A model generated the notes under the pieces. The model saw only the letters and a list, made by a program, of their open reading frames with translations, was not told where the DNA came from and made no database searches. A stretch of 64,000 nt of DNA, taken from NCBI GenBank assembly GCA_002077045.2, contig KZ111185.1, forward strand, positions 96,983 to 160,982, written 5' to 3'. Made by a program: the position numbers and the translations under genes. Position 1 is the stretch's first letter. Every line of letters begins with the position of its first letter. This DNA is from Rachicladosporium sp. CCFEE 5018. Taxonomy: Eukaryota > Ascomycota > Dothideomycetes > Cladosporiales > Cladosporiaceae. This document shows positions 1 to 9,900 of the stretch, piece after piece.

Positions 1-402
1 GCGCGACATCTGCGTCAAGAGGACTTTGAGCGACGGAAACGTGAGAGGAGACGTCGAGAGGATATGGATGCTGAGCGACGATATCGAGATCGCGACCATG
101 ACGATCAAGAGTCTGTCAGCGAACTGAAGACCATCACCTACGTACCTACTGAGGCGCCAAGAAGCCCGAGCAGAGGTCCGAGACGCCTCGAGCCACCTTC
201 CGACGAGCGTGATGACCGGTCGAGAGCGCCGAGCCGAACTGGTAGATCAGAGGCTGGCAGTGTGGACACGCAGAAAACGGGCCATCATGAACGGGATGAC
301 AATACCTCGCGAGCTGACTCGGCAATACGTTCCAAGCGGCGGAGTCGACGGTCGCGGAGCGATGATTACGACTCGAGTAGTGTGGGATATCCGAGGAGGT
401 GA
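1..402 (+). CDS. 3' end of an Arg/Asp-rich hypothetical protein (5' partial)
   Basis: The frame is open from the first base of the window and ends at TGA 400-402, giving 133 residues. It looks like the C-terminal tail of a gene that starts outside the window. The tail is highly charged, with RE, RD and RS dipeptides, runs such as KRERRRRE near its start, and a basic KRRSRRSRS stretch before an acidic Asp-Asp-Tyr-Asp patch. Such low-complexity charged tails occur in nuclear and RNA-associated proteins, but no domain is recognisable and I assign no function. The ATG at 64 is internal to the open frame and is probably not the start. Confidence 0.5.
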   Translation, partial: ARHLRQEDFERRKRERRRREDMDAERRYRDRDHDDQESVSELKTITYVPTEAPRSPSRGPRRLEPPSDERDDRSRAPSRTGRSEAGSVDTQKTGHHERDDNTSRADSAIRSKRRSRRSRSDDYDSSSVGYPRR

Positions 403-909
403 CGTGTGTCATCGTGAGGGGATTCAAGATCACTCGAGATGTCTATATTTACTATGTGGCATTCTCCAGGCAATCCGACCTTTCTGGCTGCCACATTGGA
501 CTAATCTGGAAAACGAGAAATGACCGTGTGCTGAACGCCTACGAGATACAGTAAGTTGGTTGCCCATCATGACTCTGATGGATGTGGTCAGTGATGAACA
601 ACATGCCGCCTCAGGTTTCCTACGGGTGATTGTCGCGATTCACGTGCGGCGGCGTGATGGCCTGTGCCGAAACGGGCGTGCATCTCTTGATACGGACAAT
701 CAATGCTATCCGCTGCGAGTACGAGTAAGCACGAGAATGTGCATGAAGAAGGAGCCGCAGACACTAGGGCCCTCAGTCACTGCTATGATGATTGCTAGTG
801 CCCGCCACTGCACCAAAACTTCATTCCATTCTGGCGACCACATCTTATCTTGCAGTCCGATCAGATCTCTGCATCAGGGGATGCATCAACATCGAATTCC
901 AGTCCAGCA
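403..909. other. No clear gene; possible intron upstream of the next hypothetical
   Basis: No convincing coding region is seen here. A GTAAGC at 725 and a TTATCTTGCAG ending at 855 could be the donor and acceptor of a 131-nt intron feeding the open frame that continues to 1458. The possible upstream exon has no recognisable protein content. Confidence 0.3.
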
Positions 910-1458
910 ATGGAGTATTTACGCTGCCCAGTCACTGGGTCTACCATGACAGATCGGGTTGACAGGCTAGCTGCACAGACTTACGATATCACTGGCACAT
1001 GCCCACTATCATCTGAAGTGGGAACACCGCAATTCGACGACAAAGTCGTCGCCGCCCAAGCATATGTCGCTAAGCTGACACATCACATTGCCACCGTGGC
1101 ACAGAACGTGGGCGCGGTGCACAAGCTCTCGACAGCCGACGATGCAGTATACAGTGGTCCCTCTCTTGTTGCGATCCTGCCGGAGCAGATAGAGCAAGCC
1201 ACGAGAGCGACTGGCTTGGACAGCGACAGCTACAGGAGCTTGCAAAGGCAGCGAGCGAAAGTCTGGCATGCCATGTCACGTATCGATCGGATGCTCGACA
1301 TTTTGGACTCGGTGGTCTCGGAGCTACAGGCGACATCTGGAACAAAAGCTTGCATCAATAGTACGAAGCACGATGAGCATGTTGTGGCAAGTAGAATGCT
1401 TCAGGCCATGGTACTGCAGTTGCGAGAGGTGGCAAGCGAAGTCAGCGAATCGTTCTGA
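910..1458 (+). CDS. Hypothetical helical protein
   Basis: The frame is open from 856, right after a TTGCAG acceptor-like site, to TGA 1456-1458. The first in-frame ATG is at 910, giving 182 residues. The composition is coding-like: mixed Ala, Leu, Gln and Ser with predicted helical stretches and few low-complexity runs. No domain or catalytic motif is recognised. The true 5' end may lie in a spliced exon ending near 724. Several antisense open frames overlap it and look like shadows. This is a lineage-specific hypothetical at best. Confidence 0.4.
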   Translation: MEYLRCPVTGSTMTDRVDRLAAQTYDITGTCPLSSEVGTPQFDDKVVAAQAYVAKLTHHIATVAQNVGAVHKLSTADDAVYSGPSLVAILPEQIEQATRATGLDSDSYRSLQRQRAKVWHAMSRIDRMLDILDSVVSELQATSGTKACINSTKHDEHVVASRMLQAMVLQLREVASEVSESF

Positions 1459-1698
1459 GCGTGCTAAAGATAGGCGAGCACGGAATCTTCCACACAAGCT
1501 GATAAGTGAACAATACAACAGAAAATCATTGCACTGTACGTTTGGCACAATGCAAGTTCCTTGAAATACAATTCCATCTAATTGTACATGTTCCACCGTG
1601 CGCTACTGACATCCAGTACTGGAGACCCGCTACAGCTTCACAGACGTCTGACAAGCCTGCCTTGTCTATGAGACGTCGGCAACAGCCACAGGTCGCTG

Positions 1699-2517
1699 TC
1701 AGCCATTGACTCTCCTCTTCGGAGACGACTTCATTGACAACCACTCTGTTCTCGACGCTGCCCGCCCGTCGATCTGACGAGCACCGCTGCAATTGATCGC
1801 AAGCACACCTGTGTCCCACAGCCCTACCGCTTCGTTGCATCTTTCCGCTTTTCGGCGGCTTGGCAGTTCCCTGGCTCCCTCGACTTGGTGTTCACGACTC
1901 GAGCAAAGGTATCCTCGATGGCAGCCTGACTCCGCAATCGATTTAGCGCAGATTTCCGAATGCTTGGCAATCTGGTTTCCATGGTCTAGCAGTGTCTTGT
2001 GCAGTTTCGATGTCCCGGCGTCGGGCGAAGGAGTTACGTCGATCTCGTCCTGGCCATCACCCAGAGTCATACACTCCCGCAACGGACTGGGCTGGCTGAC
2101 TTTGACTTTCCTACCGGGCTTCCTTGCATGGTAGAGATAGCCATCTCCCGGCGACATGTAGAGGGCCCATTGCCCCTTCTCGAAGACCATGGGGAAGTAC
2201 TCGACCCGCCCTGGCGACTTCAAATTGAGCTTGTTATCGGCCTCGTCAGCGGTAATGCCTTTTCTCACATTGAAGATCAGACGTGCACGATGCAGGTGTC
2301 TTGCAGCCTCGGAGACCGCCCGGGCACTCCTGCAGCCTTTGCTGTGGAGTATCCCTTCGACGGGCCCGGGATCTCGACGAGACCTTGTGTTCTCAGCGCC
2401 ATTCTTGAAGCGAAAGGCGTGGAGTCGAGTAGGCGACAAGGCTGTGGCCATTGTGGGATTCATGATGGCGGCCTTGCGGAAGTGCATGCTGGCGTTTGTA
2501 TTGGCCTTCATACCCAT
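1699..2517 (-). CDS. Hypothetical protein
   Basis: A minus-strand frame runs from an ATG at 2517 to a stop at 1699-1701 (272 residues); the same frame is open up to 2781 without an earlier ATG. The middle holds a more protein-like segment with aromatic residues (around FEKGQWALYMSPGDGYLYHA), flanked by Arg/Ser-rich sequence. No known family is recognised. A plus-strand frame at 2189-2554 overlaps it, with a hydrophobic end, but looks less likely. The strand choice is tentative. Confidence 0.35.
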   Translation of the reverse strand: MGMKANTNASMHFRKAAIMNPTMATALSPTRLHAFRFKNGAENTRSRRDPGPVEGILHSKGCRSARAVSEAARHLHRARLIFNVRKGITADEADNKLNLKSPGRVEYFPMVFEKGQWALYMSPGDGYLYHARKPGRKVKVSQPSPLRECMTLGDGQDEIDVTPSPDAGTSKLHKTLLDHGNQIAKHSEICAKSIAESGCHRGYLCSSREHQVEGARELPSRRKAERCNEAVGLWDTGVLAINCSGARQIDGRAASRTEWLSMKSSPKRRVNG

Positions 2518-3351
2518 AGCTACGGTGTCAGTCTGCGGTGCTCGTGTTGGTTGATATTGGGTGTCGAATGAGGAGGGATCGGAAGACTGTCCTGCTCTGC
2601 TTGACAAGTCGCAGCAACCTGCGAGAGAGCATCGTACATATGCTGAACCAGGACGAAGCGTCCTCCATCCGTATCGAGGATGCCTGTATGCAGTCAACTC
2701 CGTTGAATTGATGTCCCGTAAGAGTGGGCTATAGCTAGAGGACAAGGACAGAAGAGAGCGGTAGCCAATGAGAACCTTCAACCATGTATAAGAGCATTTC
2801 TGCTGAGCGCAAAGTTCGCTGTCTACCTTAGCTTTAGACTTTCACACCACACCATACTTCGAATTGCCTATCTCTCGTTCGTCAATCTACCTGGTCAAGC
2901 ACCTCATTGCTTATGGGGACAGGACTTCGCGAGTGCCGTCACAAAGGAAATTGCGCACAACGAGATAGAGACGTCGCGCATAGTAGGCTGAAGTGCAAGT
3001 TGTACTCGAAATTCGCACATCGTGAAGTCCGGCCGAGAACAGAAGGATCTACAATGTGTCGAGGCAAGAACAGTCGCAGGAAAATAGAGCGTATGTCTCC
3101 TATACAATCTAGTCCACCATCCCAAGGTCTAGTATACAATGCCTCCATCCTCTATATGCGATTCCATTTTACATGCGCTTCGTCAATATACATCAATGTC
3201 CTCATTTTCCTCAATCTCGTGGCTTGGCGCCACAAGTCACTGTCGTTGACCTTGTGACCATGGTCGGATCATTGTCGCGCTTGCGCAGCGGCCTGATTCT
3301 TCGGCAGTGTGCAAAACATTCACTGGTACGTCAGTGCAGTCGAGATAGTCT
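2518..3351. other. Intergenic region, no supported gene
   Basis: Only short frames of 60-116 codons occur on both strands, and none has recognisable content. The stretch probably holds the promoter of the minus-strand hypothetical on its left and the 3' flank of the minus-strand gene on its right. Confidence 0.4.
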
Positions 3352-4353
3352 TCAGAACGACGAGCGTCGTATGTTGTGCGATCGCGTAATCGCAGGGGGC
3401 GTTAGCTTGTAAGAATCAGGTCCGCCCTTCAACGCATCGGCTATGCGGGGTACGATATATGTGGTGTCGTTCGCCATTCCCATAGCTGGGTGCTCGTAGC
3501 TAGTCGTGACCTTGATTCCAGGTATATTTTCAGGAGGTCTTGCGCCTGTGCCATCGCTTTCCAGTGCTGGTGGACCAGGCGTTGAAGGCGGACTTGGTGG
3601 AGTAACGGGGATGCTCTGGTAGAGCACTGGCGAGTGGGTCGGCGAGGTCGATCTGAGAGGCGAGTCCGGAGGTGTGAGGAAGATCTTCGGGACTGGTGGT
3701 ATTGGCATGCAGGTGGTCTTCTCTGCAAGGTAAGACGTGTCCACGGCCTTAAAAGCGACGTCCAGAGCTGGGCTTGCGATCTTCCCTTGCTGTTCGACAA
3801 GTCGCTTCGAGTCCTCAATCTCTAAGTCCTCGGTTGTCGTGCTCTGCGACAAAGGAGACCTCAGTGCAGGCACTCTTCTCCTGCGTGGCAAGTCAAGGTC
3901 TCCAGACGTCGTCACAGTCTCCTGCAATCCAGGTCCCTTCAACCACAATCTCGAAGCTGTACACCGAGCCTTGGCCGGCGACGTAAGCGCTAAAGTGCAA
4001 GCAGCACGGTTGAGCGTATTGAACTTCTCCCTCGCCATAACAAGATACTCGCCAATGGATTGCTCATCCTTCAGGTCATATAAAGTCTCATCCGCTTCCT
4101 CCATGGCCTTATCGGTGGCGTATTGGATCGCAGGCGCATTGCGCTCAGCGTCTTGCGCGCGCAGTATGTCTTCAACCCAGTCTCGGTAGAGCTGATTCAT
4201 GCTTGCGACATAGCAGGCGTCACGGGGATCCATGCCTTGGTAGTATGCTTTGGCCCAAGTCCGCAACTGCTTGTAGAGGAGACAAGACTTGAGGTCTGGG
4301 TTGTCTTGTTGTGGGTAGTCGAAGAGCGTGAATGGTTCCTGTCTCCGGGCCAT
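3352..4353 (-). CDS. Hypothetical protein with Pro/Ser-rich C-terminal half
   Basis: This 333-residue frame starts at an ATG at 4353 in a good context (CCAGCCATGGCC). Residues 1-130 look globular and helical, beginning with a hydrophobic and aromatic motif (FTLFDYPQQ) and containing several Trp, Tyr and acidic stretches. The C-terminal half is a Pro/Ser/Thr-rich, probably disordered region with repeated TPPxSP-type motifs that could be phosphorylation sites. No known family is recognised. The lack of introns and the clean start support a real gene. It is unrelated to the polyketide-type thioesterase upstream. Confidence 0.55.
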   Translation of the reverse strand: MARRQEPFTLFDYPQQDNPDLKSCLLYKQLRTWAKAYYQGMDPRDACYVASMNQLYRDWVEDILRAQDAERNAPAIQYATDKAMEEADETLYDLKDEQSIGEYLVMAREKFNTLNRAACTLALTSPAKARCTASRLWLKGPGLQETVTTSGDLDLPRRRRVPALRSPLSQSTTTEDLEIEDSKRLVEQQGKIASPALDVAFKAVDTSYLAEKTTCMPIPPVPKIFLTPPDSPLRSTSPTHSPVLYQSIPVTPPSPPSTPGPPALESDGTGARPPENIPGIKVTTSYEHPAMGMANDTTYIVPRIADALKGGPDSYKLTPPAITRSHNIRRSSF

Positions 4354-5132
4354 GGCTGGTATGTGATCGAGTTCCTGTTACTTCGATCAATGACTTGTGT
4401 GGAGGCGATTGTGTTTGTATGTCCGATCGAATGTATGGTGCTGTATGTAAGCTGTGTGTTGCGTGCAGACGAGGGTATCCGATGCAGTAGAGCGCTCGAG
4501 TAGATAGTTTTCCGCAAGCTCCGAGGAGAAAGCCATGTCCCTATTAACCCACTGGATGTGTGCGAGAGATCGATACGCAGACTCCGGACCGCCATGTTGG
4601 ATTCGAGGACAGCGTTCAGCTTTGAGGACATTTCGTCCGGAGCGAATCGAATGAAGCTGACAGTTTCGTCCAGTGTGCACAATCCAATCGCTTTAGAGTT
4701 TTGCTGACCGTGATCGGATTGATGTATGGCCAGCGACGCCCGCGTAACATGCGTTGCCATATGGCCCACCACACCATCGTATCTGGACATGCAATACTCA
4801 CAGTATTGCGGCCAGTCAGCTACCAACTGGCGGTCCGGCTGCGAGCAGTCCGCATCGACTGCTGTCGCATCGACAGCAAGAGTTTTAGATGCATCGGCAA
4901 TGCTTTTGGCATGGATCCCAAAGCGCGGATCGTGACCAGGTCTTCTGCTCCTTAGGCTTGAAGATTTGTGCGTGAAGTCCTACAATTGACTCCAATGGCA
5001 ATGAGTGGATCAATGGTTATATCTGCTGGCGAGGCCGGACTGACACACTCTGCCAGGTAGCTTCGTCGCAAGATATGGGCAGCATGTATGCCAGGTTGGT
5101 TCGAGGCAGATTAATCACTCACATGAGTGTTG
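4354..5132. other. Intergenic region between two minus-strand genes
   Basis: The stretch lies between the 3' end of the ACP-thioesterase gene and the start of the Pro-rich hypothetical. Short frames occur on both strands (for example 4197-4826 minus) but lack domain content. It probably contains the terminator of the first and the promoter of the second. Confidence 0.4.
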
Positions 5133-6321
5133 TCAGACGGTCAAGATCTTGCGCAGTGCTTGTCCTAGGCTCTCAACCTGTAGATACCGTTAGCTCATGA
5201 CTCCTCGAACATTCGTCACCGCACTCCTCGCAACTTACATGCGGCGTCTGCGTGATTTGAAAGTGGTTCCCAGTCATATAGTCAAACCCATACTCCGCTC
5301 TAGGTAGTAGCTTTTCCCACCCCTCAGTCTTCAGCATGCCCCTGGGCTCCAGTAGGAACCTCGTGACCTTAACACCCAGATCGACCTTGAGTCCACTCGT
5401 TGCCACGTCCTTGACTAGCCCCTCGCGAACCCAGATGAAGTCCACATTCGCCGGAACATCCGCCGCAGCCATGGGCGAAGGCATGTACTTGTCCACCGAT
5501 AACACAGTACTCGTGAAATGCTGCACAAGCCACTCGGGCGCTTTCTTCGCTCCACTAGCGCCCATCAACCCGTTCTTCGTCAGTTGGTCCACGACCTGCG
5601 CTGGCAGTGCTTCGTACACCAATCGACAAGGCGAATCGATCAAGATCAGTCTCTCCACCTTCTCTCCAGCAGCAACGAGCAGCTTCGTGATCTCATACGA
5701 GTAGTAACCACCAGCCGACCACCCGCCAAGAATATACGGCCCCTTTGGCTGCAGTTTCCGGATCTCAGGAAGCCAGAGCCGGGCCATACGCTCGATGCTG
5801 CATGTGAAGTCTTGCGCTTGACGGAGGAAGGGCGAGTTCAGGCCAATGAGACATATGTCGTTACCGATGGGCGGGAGAGTGCCGTAGGATGTGCCTGCTC
5901 CGCTGCCGTCGGGGAGGAGGAAGACTGTTCGACCGGTGCTTGATGGCTTGCCCTGTAGCACGACCGAGAGCGGCACCTTCGGCTTCGGCACGCCCTCCCA
6001 AGGATCCGCAGGCTCTGAAGTCTCCAACGGCGAATGAGGCGAAGAGATCTCGATCTTAGGAATGCCGTTCTCGAGATCCGAAGGATCGCCATCCGCGCGT
6101 ATGAACCGCTTGAAGACACCGACATTGGGATACCGGACGAAGTCGTCAGCTTCCACGGTGAAGTCAAGCTCATTTGTGAGGTCTTTCGCAGTCGCTGAGG
6201 CGAGCAGATCACCCAGTCCAAGGAATTTCCACGTCTCGCGGTCTTCGAAGTCGTCTGGGTCGAGCGAGAGAGCTTCGCCGATGATGGTGAAGGCCGTCGT
6301 GACGGCTTCTTCGTTCGCCAT
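5133..6321 (-). CDS. Stand-alone ACP-like/thioesterase didomain protein (polyketide synthase type)
   Basis: The protein resembles the C-terminal ACP-TE end of a fungal non-reducing polyketide synthase, but it is a separate 375-residue protein. Exon 1 is 6321-5239. A 61-nt intron (5178-5238, GTAAGT donor, GAGCTAAC branch, CTACAG acceptor) joins exon 2 in phase 0, ending at TGA 5133-5135. Residues 1-75 follow the ACP fold pattern, but the LGxDSL site reads L34-G-L-G-D38-L, so the serine that carries phosphopantetheine is Asp. The thioesterase part (about 130-375) has the GWSAGG nucleophile elbow (Ser202), the LIDSP acidic residue (Asp229) and a GNHF histidine (His353), so the catalytic triad appears intact. 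The ATG at 6321 is used; a GTG lies two codons upstream. It may act in trans as a hydrolase or editing enzyme on polyketide intermediates. No polyketide synthase is seen nearby. Introns and frame fit well; the function is inferred. Confidence 0.85.
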
Positions 6322-6992
6322 GGCCACGGTACCTCAGGCTCTGGACGGGAGGTGTTCCGAAGTCACTGGTCGATCCGTGATCAATAAATGCAGCAGATCG
6401 ACCTGAGGATTCTCGAGTTCACTCAGTACCTTGACTGGATACTCGATTGCCGGTCAACGATAACAAAGCAACTCCGTACACCAGATGCTCCAAGAAATGC
6501 CAGCTGACAACGAGCGCCTAGATGCAGTGCAAGAAGGACTGGATGGAAACAATCCTAACGTAATGAACTGAGAAAGTGCATCCTTCACCGGACCTCACAT
6601 CGGAGAGCCGTTAAAGCTGAGTCAGCAACTCTTCTCCATGTGCATCACCTCGCACCAACCTTAGAGAACACCGGAACCAAGTCACTCAAGGGTGTATAAA
6701 TACTTGATCACAGGTGATCACAATCAGACGGAAGAACACAATCAAGACAAGGTCACTATACTCCATACACAAGCCTCACTACATACTCGCACACTCAAGA
6801 ATCTGCTGAAGGGGGAATATTGCTATCTAATCCATGCTCATCCCGCTCGCTCGCAAAGAGGAAAGAAGTTCATGTACACATACCATTTTCCTCCACGTTC
6901 CTAGTCCCACCTCATATTACTGTCCCATAGTCTCCCGTGAGTGTCCAGCCCCTAATACAAGAGACCCCTCACTCTCCCTCACTCACCTCCTC
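6322..6992. other. Intergenic region upstream of the ACP-TE gene
   Basis: It holds the promoter side of the minus-strand thioesterase gene and the 3' flank of the minus-strand repeat protein. A TATAAATA-like sequence occurs near 6694. The plus-strand frame at 6834-7466 is mostly antisense to the last exons of the repeat protein and is not supported. Confidence 0.4.
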
Positions 6993-9900
6993 TTATTCGT
7001 GCTCCTTCATCTGCCTCTCCACCTCCTCCAAGCACGTCGCACCCATCTTCCGCTCCACCACCTTCGTGAGCCACCTCAGGTATCTCGTAGCCACCCAGAG
7101 AAGAGCGTCCCCAAACTTCAGTCCAATATTGATGAGGCGCCACTCAAATGCCTGCGTCCACTGAGAGAACGAGTCATTCTACAACTCGTCCCTGACGCTC
7201 TTAGCACTGCTCTTAGCACTCTCCGCATTGCCAGAGATAATGCTCTCCACGACTTGCTGCGCGGCATTCGCGCCACCCTTCGCGCTCTCCGTGACCTGCG
7301 CGCCTACACTCTCAACCACGCTCGCCGCTGCACTCAAGCCCTCAGCAACCGAGCCAGTGGCCTGAGCACCGAGACTCTCGAGCTGCGAGCGTGCGGACGC
7401 GACGGCGAGAGAGAGACGGGATTGCGCGGATTCCATAGCGCCGACTTCTGGGCCATAGATCGCTGATCTGATTGACGCAGACGCAGCTGAGGCTGCCGAG
7501 GAAGCAGCGGAGCTGATAGAGGATGCCACAGCCGCGGCGCCAGAAGTCACAGACCCCGCAGCGTTGGAAGCCGTAGATGTGGCGTCGCCGAAAAGTGCGA
7601 TGGAGATGGCGGAAGAGGCAGACGCAGCAGCATCAGCGATATTAGAGGATGCTGAGTCAGCGTAGCCGGCTGAGGTGCCGTAGACGGCGGCGCTGGCGGA
7701 GCTAGAAGCAGCGGAGTAAGCGCTTGCAGCAGAAGACGAAGCAGCTTCGACGTAGCCCGGCGTAGTACCGTAAACACCCGCGGAGGCAGCGCTGACAGCC
7801 TCCTCCAGCTGCGCCGAGACAGACGCCAACGCCGCCTCAATGGCAGGAGGCGGGGTGAAGACCGATGCCACGACGGAAGAAGCAGAAACATACGCTTCGC
7901 TCGCGTAGCTCGAGGCGGAAGAGGCAACGCCCGCAGCACCAGTGTAGTAAGCGGACTGCAAGCGCGCCATGACAGAGTCGGTGAAATCTGGCTCTTTGCC
8001 ATTCACCAACTCAGCAAAGAGCGACTGAACGGCAGCGTACTGCTGCACAGCTCCATCAGTGACCTGCGCGTACGCAACAGTAGCGGTAGAATAGATAGCA
8101 TCTGTATAAGCCGCCGGTGTCGGTTGGCCATAGATCTGCTGACTCGCGCCAGAGATAAGCGCGTCCCAGTTGTTAGACGCCTGCGAAGCAATCGACTCAG
8201 CGTAGCCGGTTGTAGTGCCGTACACAGCATTACTAGCAGCCGAAGAAGCGGACTCGACGTAGCCCGTCTCAGTGCCATAGATCGCATCGTAGCCCATCGC
8301 ACCGGCCTGCTGGAACGCGATCCCGGCTTCGACGACAGCGAGATCGACACGCGCGGAGAGGCTGTTGAGAAAGCTTTGCGCGAGTGGTGTAGAAGTTACG
8401 CCAGCGGCGGTCTTCGCTTGCTCTGTCAAGCTGGCGAAGTTGGCGGAGGCGGCGGAGGTCGCGGCGAGGTATGAGGCCTGTGCGGCGTCCATGACGCCTT
8501 GGTAAGCGGGCTTCTGAACCGCAGCAAATTGACTTGAGGCTGCTGCTGACGCGGCGCTGTATTGCGAGGAGATAGAGTCGAGCACGCTCTGGGCTGGGGA
8601 CTTGGAAGTAGCGCCCGCGGCTGATGTGGCAGAGGCGTACAGATCGGCCATACTGAGGCTGGCGGCAGAGATGGCAGCGTTGTAGACGCTACGTGCGGTG
8701 GCGACAGCTGCGTTGAAGCCAGTCGTCGGTGTTGCGCCCATAGCGGTCCGGGCAGCGTCGTACTGGCTTGAGGCTGCGAGTGCAGCAGCAGTGTACTGGT
8801 CGTTAATGCTGTCAAGTACACTTTGAGCCGGATTCTTCGATGTCACTCCAGCGGCAGCAAAAGCAGCTCCGATGAGCGCAGTCTGCTTGCTGGCAGCAGC
8901 CGACATGAGCGAGCTATAGGATGCCGCGGCAGCTGCAGTGGCGCCTGCGAGGCCAGTGGTGGGAGTCGCGCCGACGGCGCTTGATGCAGCAGCGAGGAAT
9001 GAAGAGTATCTGTCATGCGCAACGCCAATACCTTGGTAGTAAGCCTGCTGAGCGGAAGCAAGGTAAGCCTGACTGGGAGGCGTAGGCTCAGCGCCGACCG
9101 CGACCTTAGCATTCTGGTATTGGGACGAAGCAACCGAAAGACCTTCTGCAAGGCGGACAGAAGCGATCGAGCTGATGCTCTCATAAACGCCCTGAGTGCT
9201 GTACAGAGTCGGCGCAGCAGACGAAGCCGCACTCGAGACATCACCGTACCTGCTGCTGGCGGCGGAGAGCGCAGCAGAGTACGCCGACTCGGCTGACGCG
9301 AACATCTGCTTATGGACAGGCTTGTACTTGTCGGAGATCTGCTCGGAAAGGCGAGAGGTGGCAGCATCATAGTGAGACTGCGCGGCGTTCACAGCGTCTG
9401 AGTAACGCGACTGAGCTGCTGCAGCGGTCGTGGCACTTCCGGAGGCTGCTTGAATGGCGATTGACTCGGGGAGAGAGCTTGCGGATGCTGCAACGGAGCC
9501 TGACGCTGACGAGGCTTGCGCGCTCAGGGAAGAGGCAGCTGAGCTGGCCGAGGAAGCTGCGGCGACGGCGGAGGGTGTGCCATAGACTGCGTGTGAGGCA
9601 CTTGATGAGACACTGGATTCAAGTCAGTAAGGCACCACATCGTTCAAGTCAGGGCCCACATACGCATCAGCAACGCTCTTCACTTTCTCAGTAGCAGCCT
9701 CAACTCCCTCAACGACATCATCATACACATCATCTAAAATCGGACCACTGTTAGAAGGTACAGCCTGCGCCATAGCGCCGCCCCAGACCTTCGAAGAGGC
9801 CTTGGCACTCGCAGTCGAGGCAGCGGAAGACGCCACGGAAGAAGCAGACGAAGCGCTGGAGCCAGCATTATCAATGAAGTCAGACGCATGATCAGAGACC

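Noticed and set aside
5133..6321. A polyketide biosynthetic gene cluster around the ACP-TE gene
   Set aside because: Neighbours are hypotheticals and housekeeping genes; no synthase, tailoring enzyme, transporter or cluster regulator is present.
7179..7260. ER-retrieval-like RDEL at the apparent C-terminus of the giant membrane protein
   Set aside because: The residues probably lie in an intron: the TAG fits an acceptor and a convincing coding stretch continues in phase behind it.
6834..7466. A plus-strand Leu/Pro/His-rich protein of 210 residues
   Set aside because: It overlaps the last exons of the minus-strand repeat gene, has odd composition and no recognised domain.
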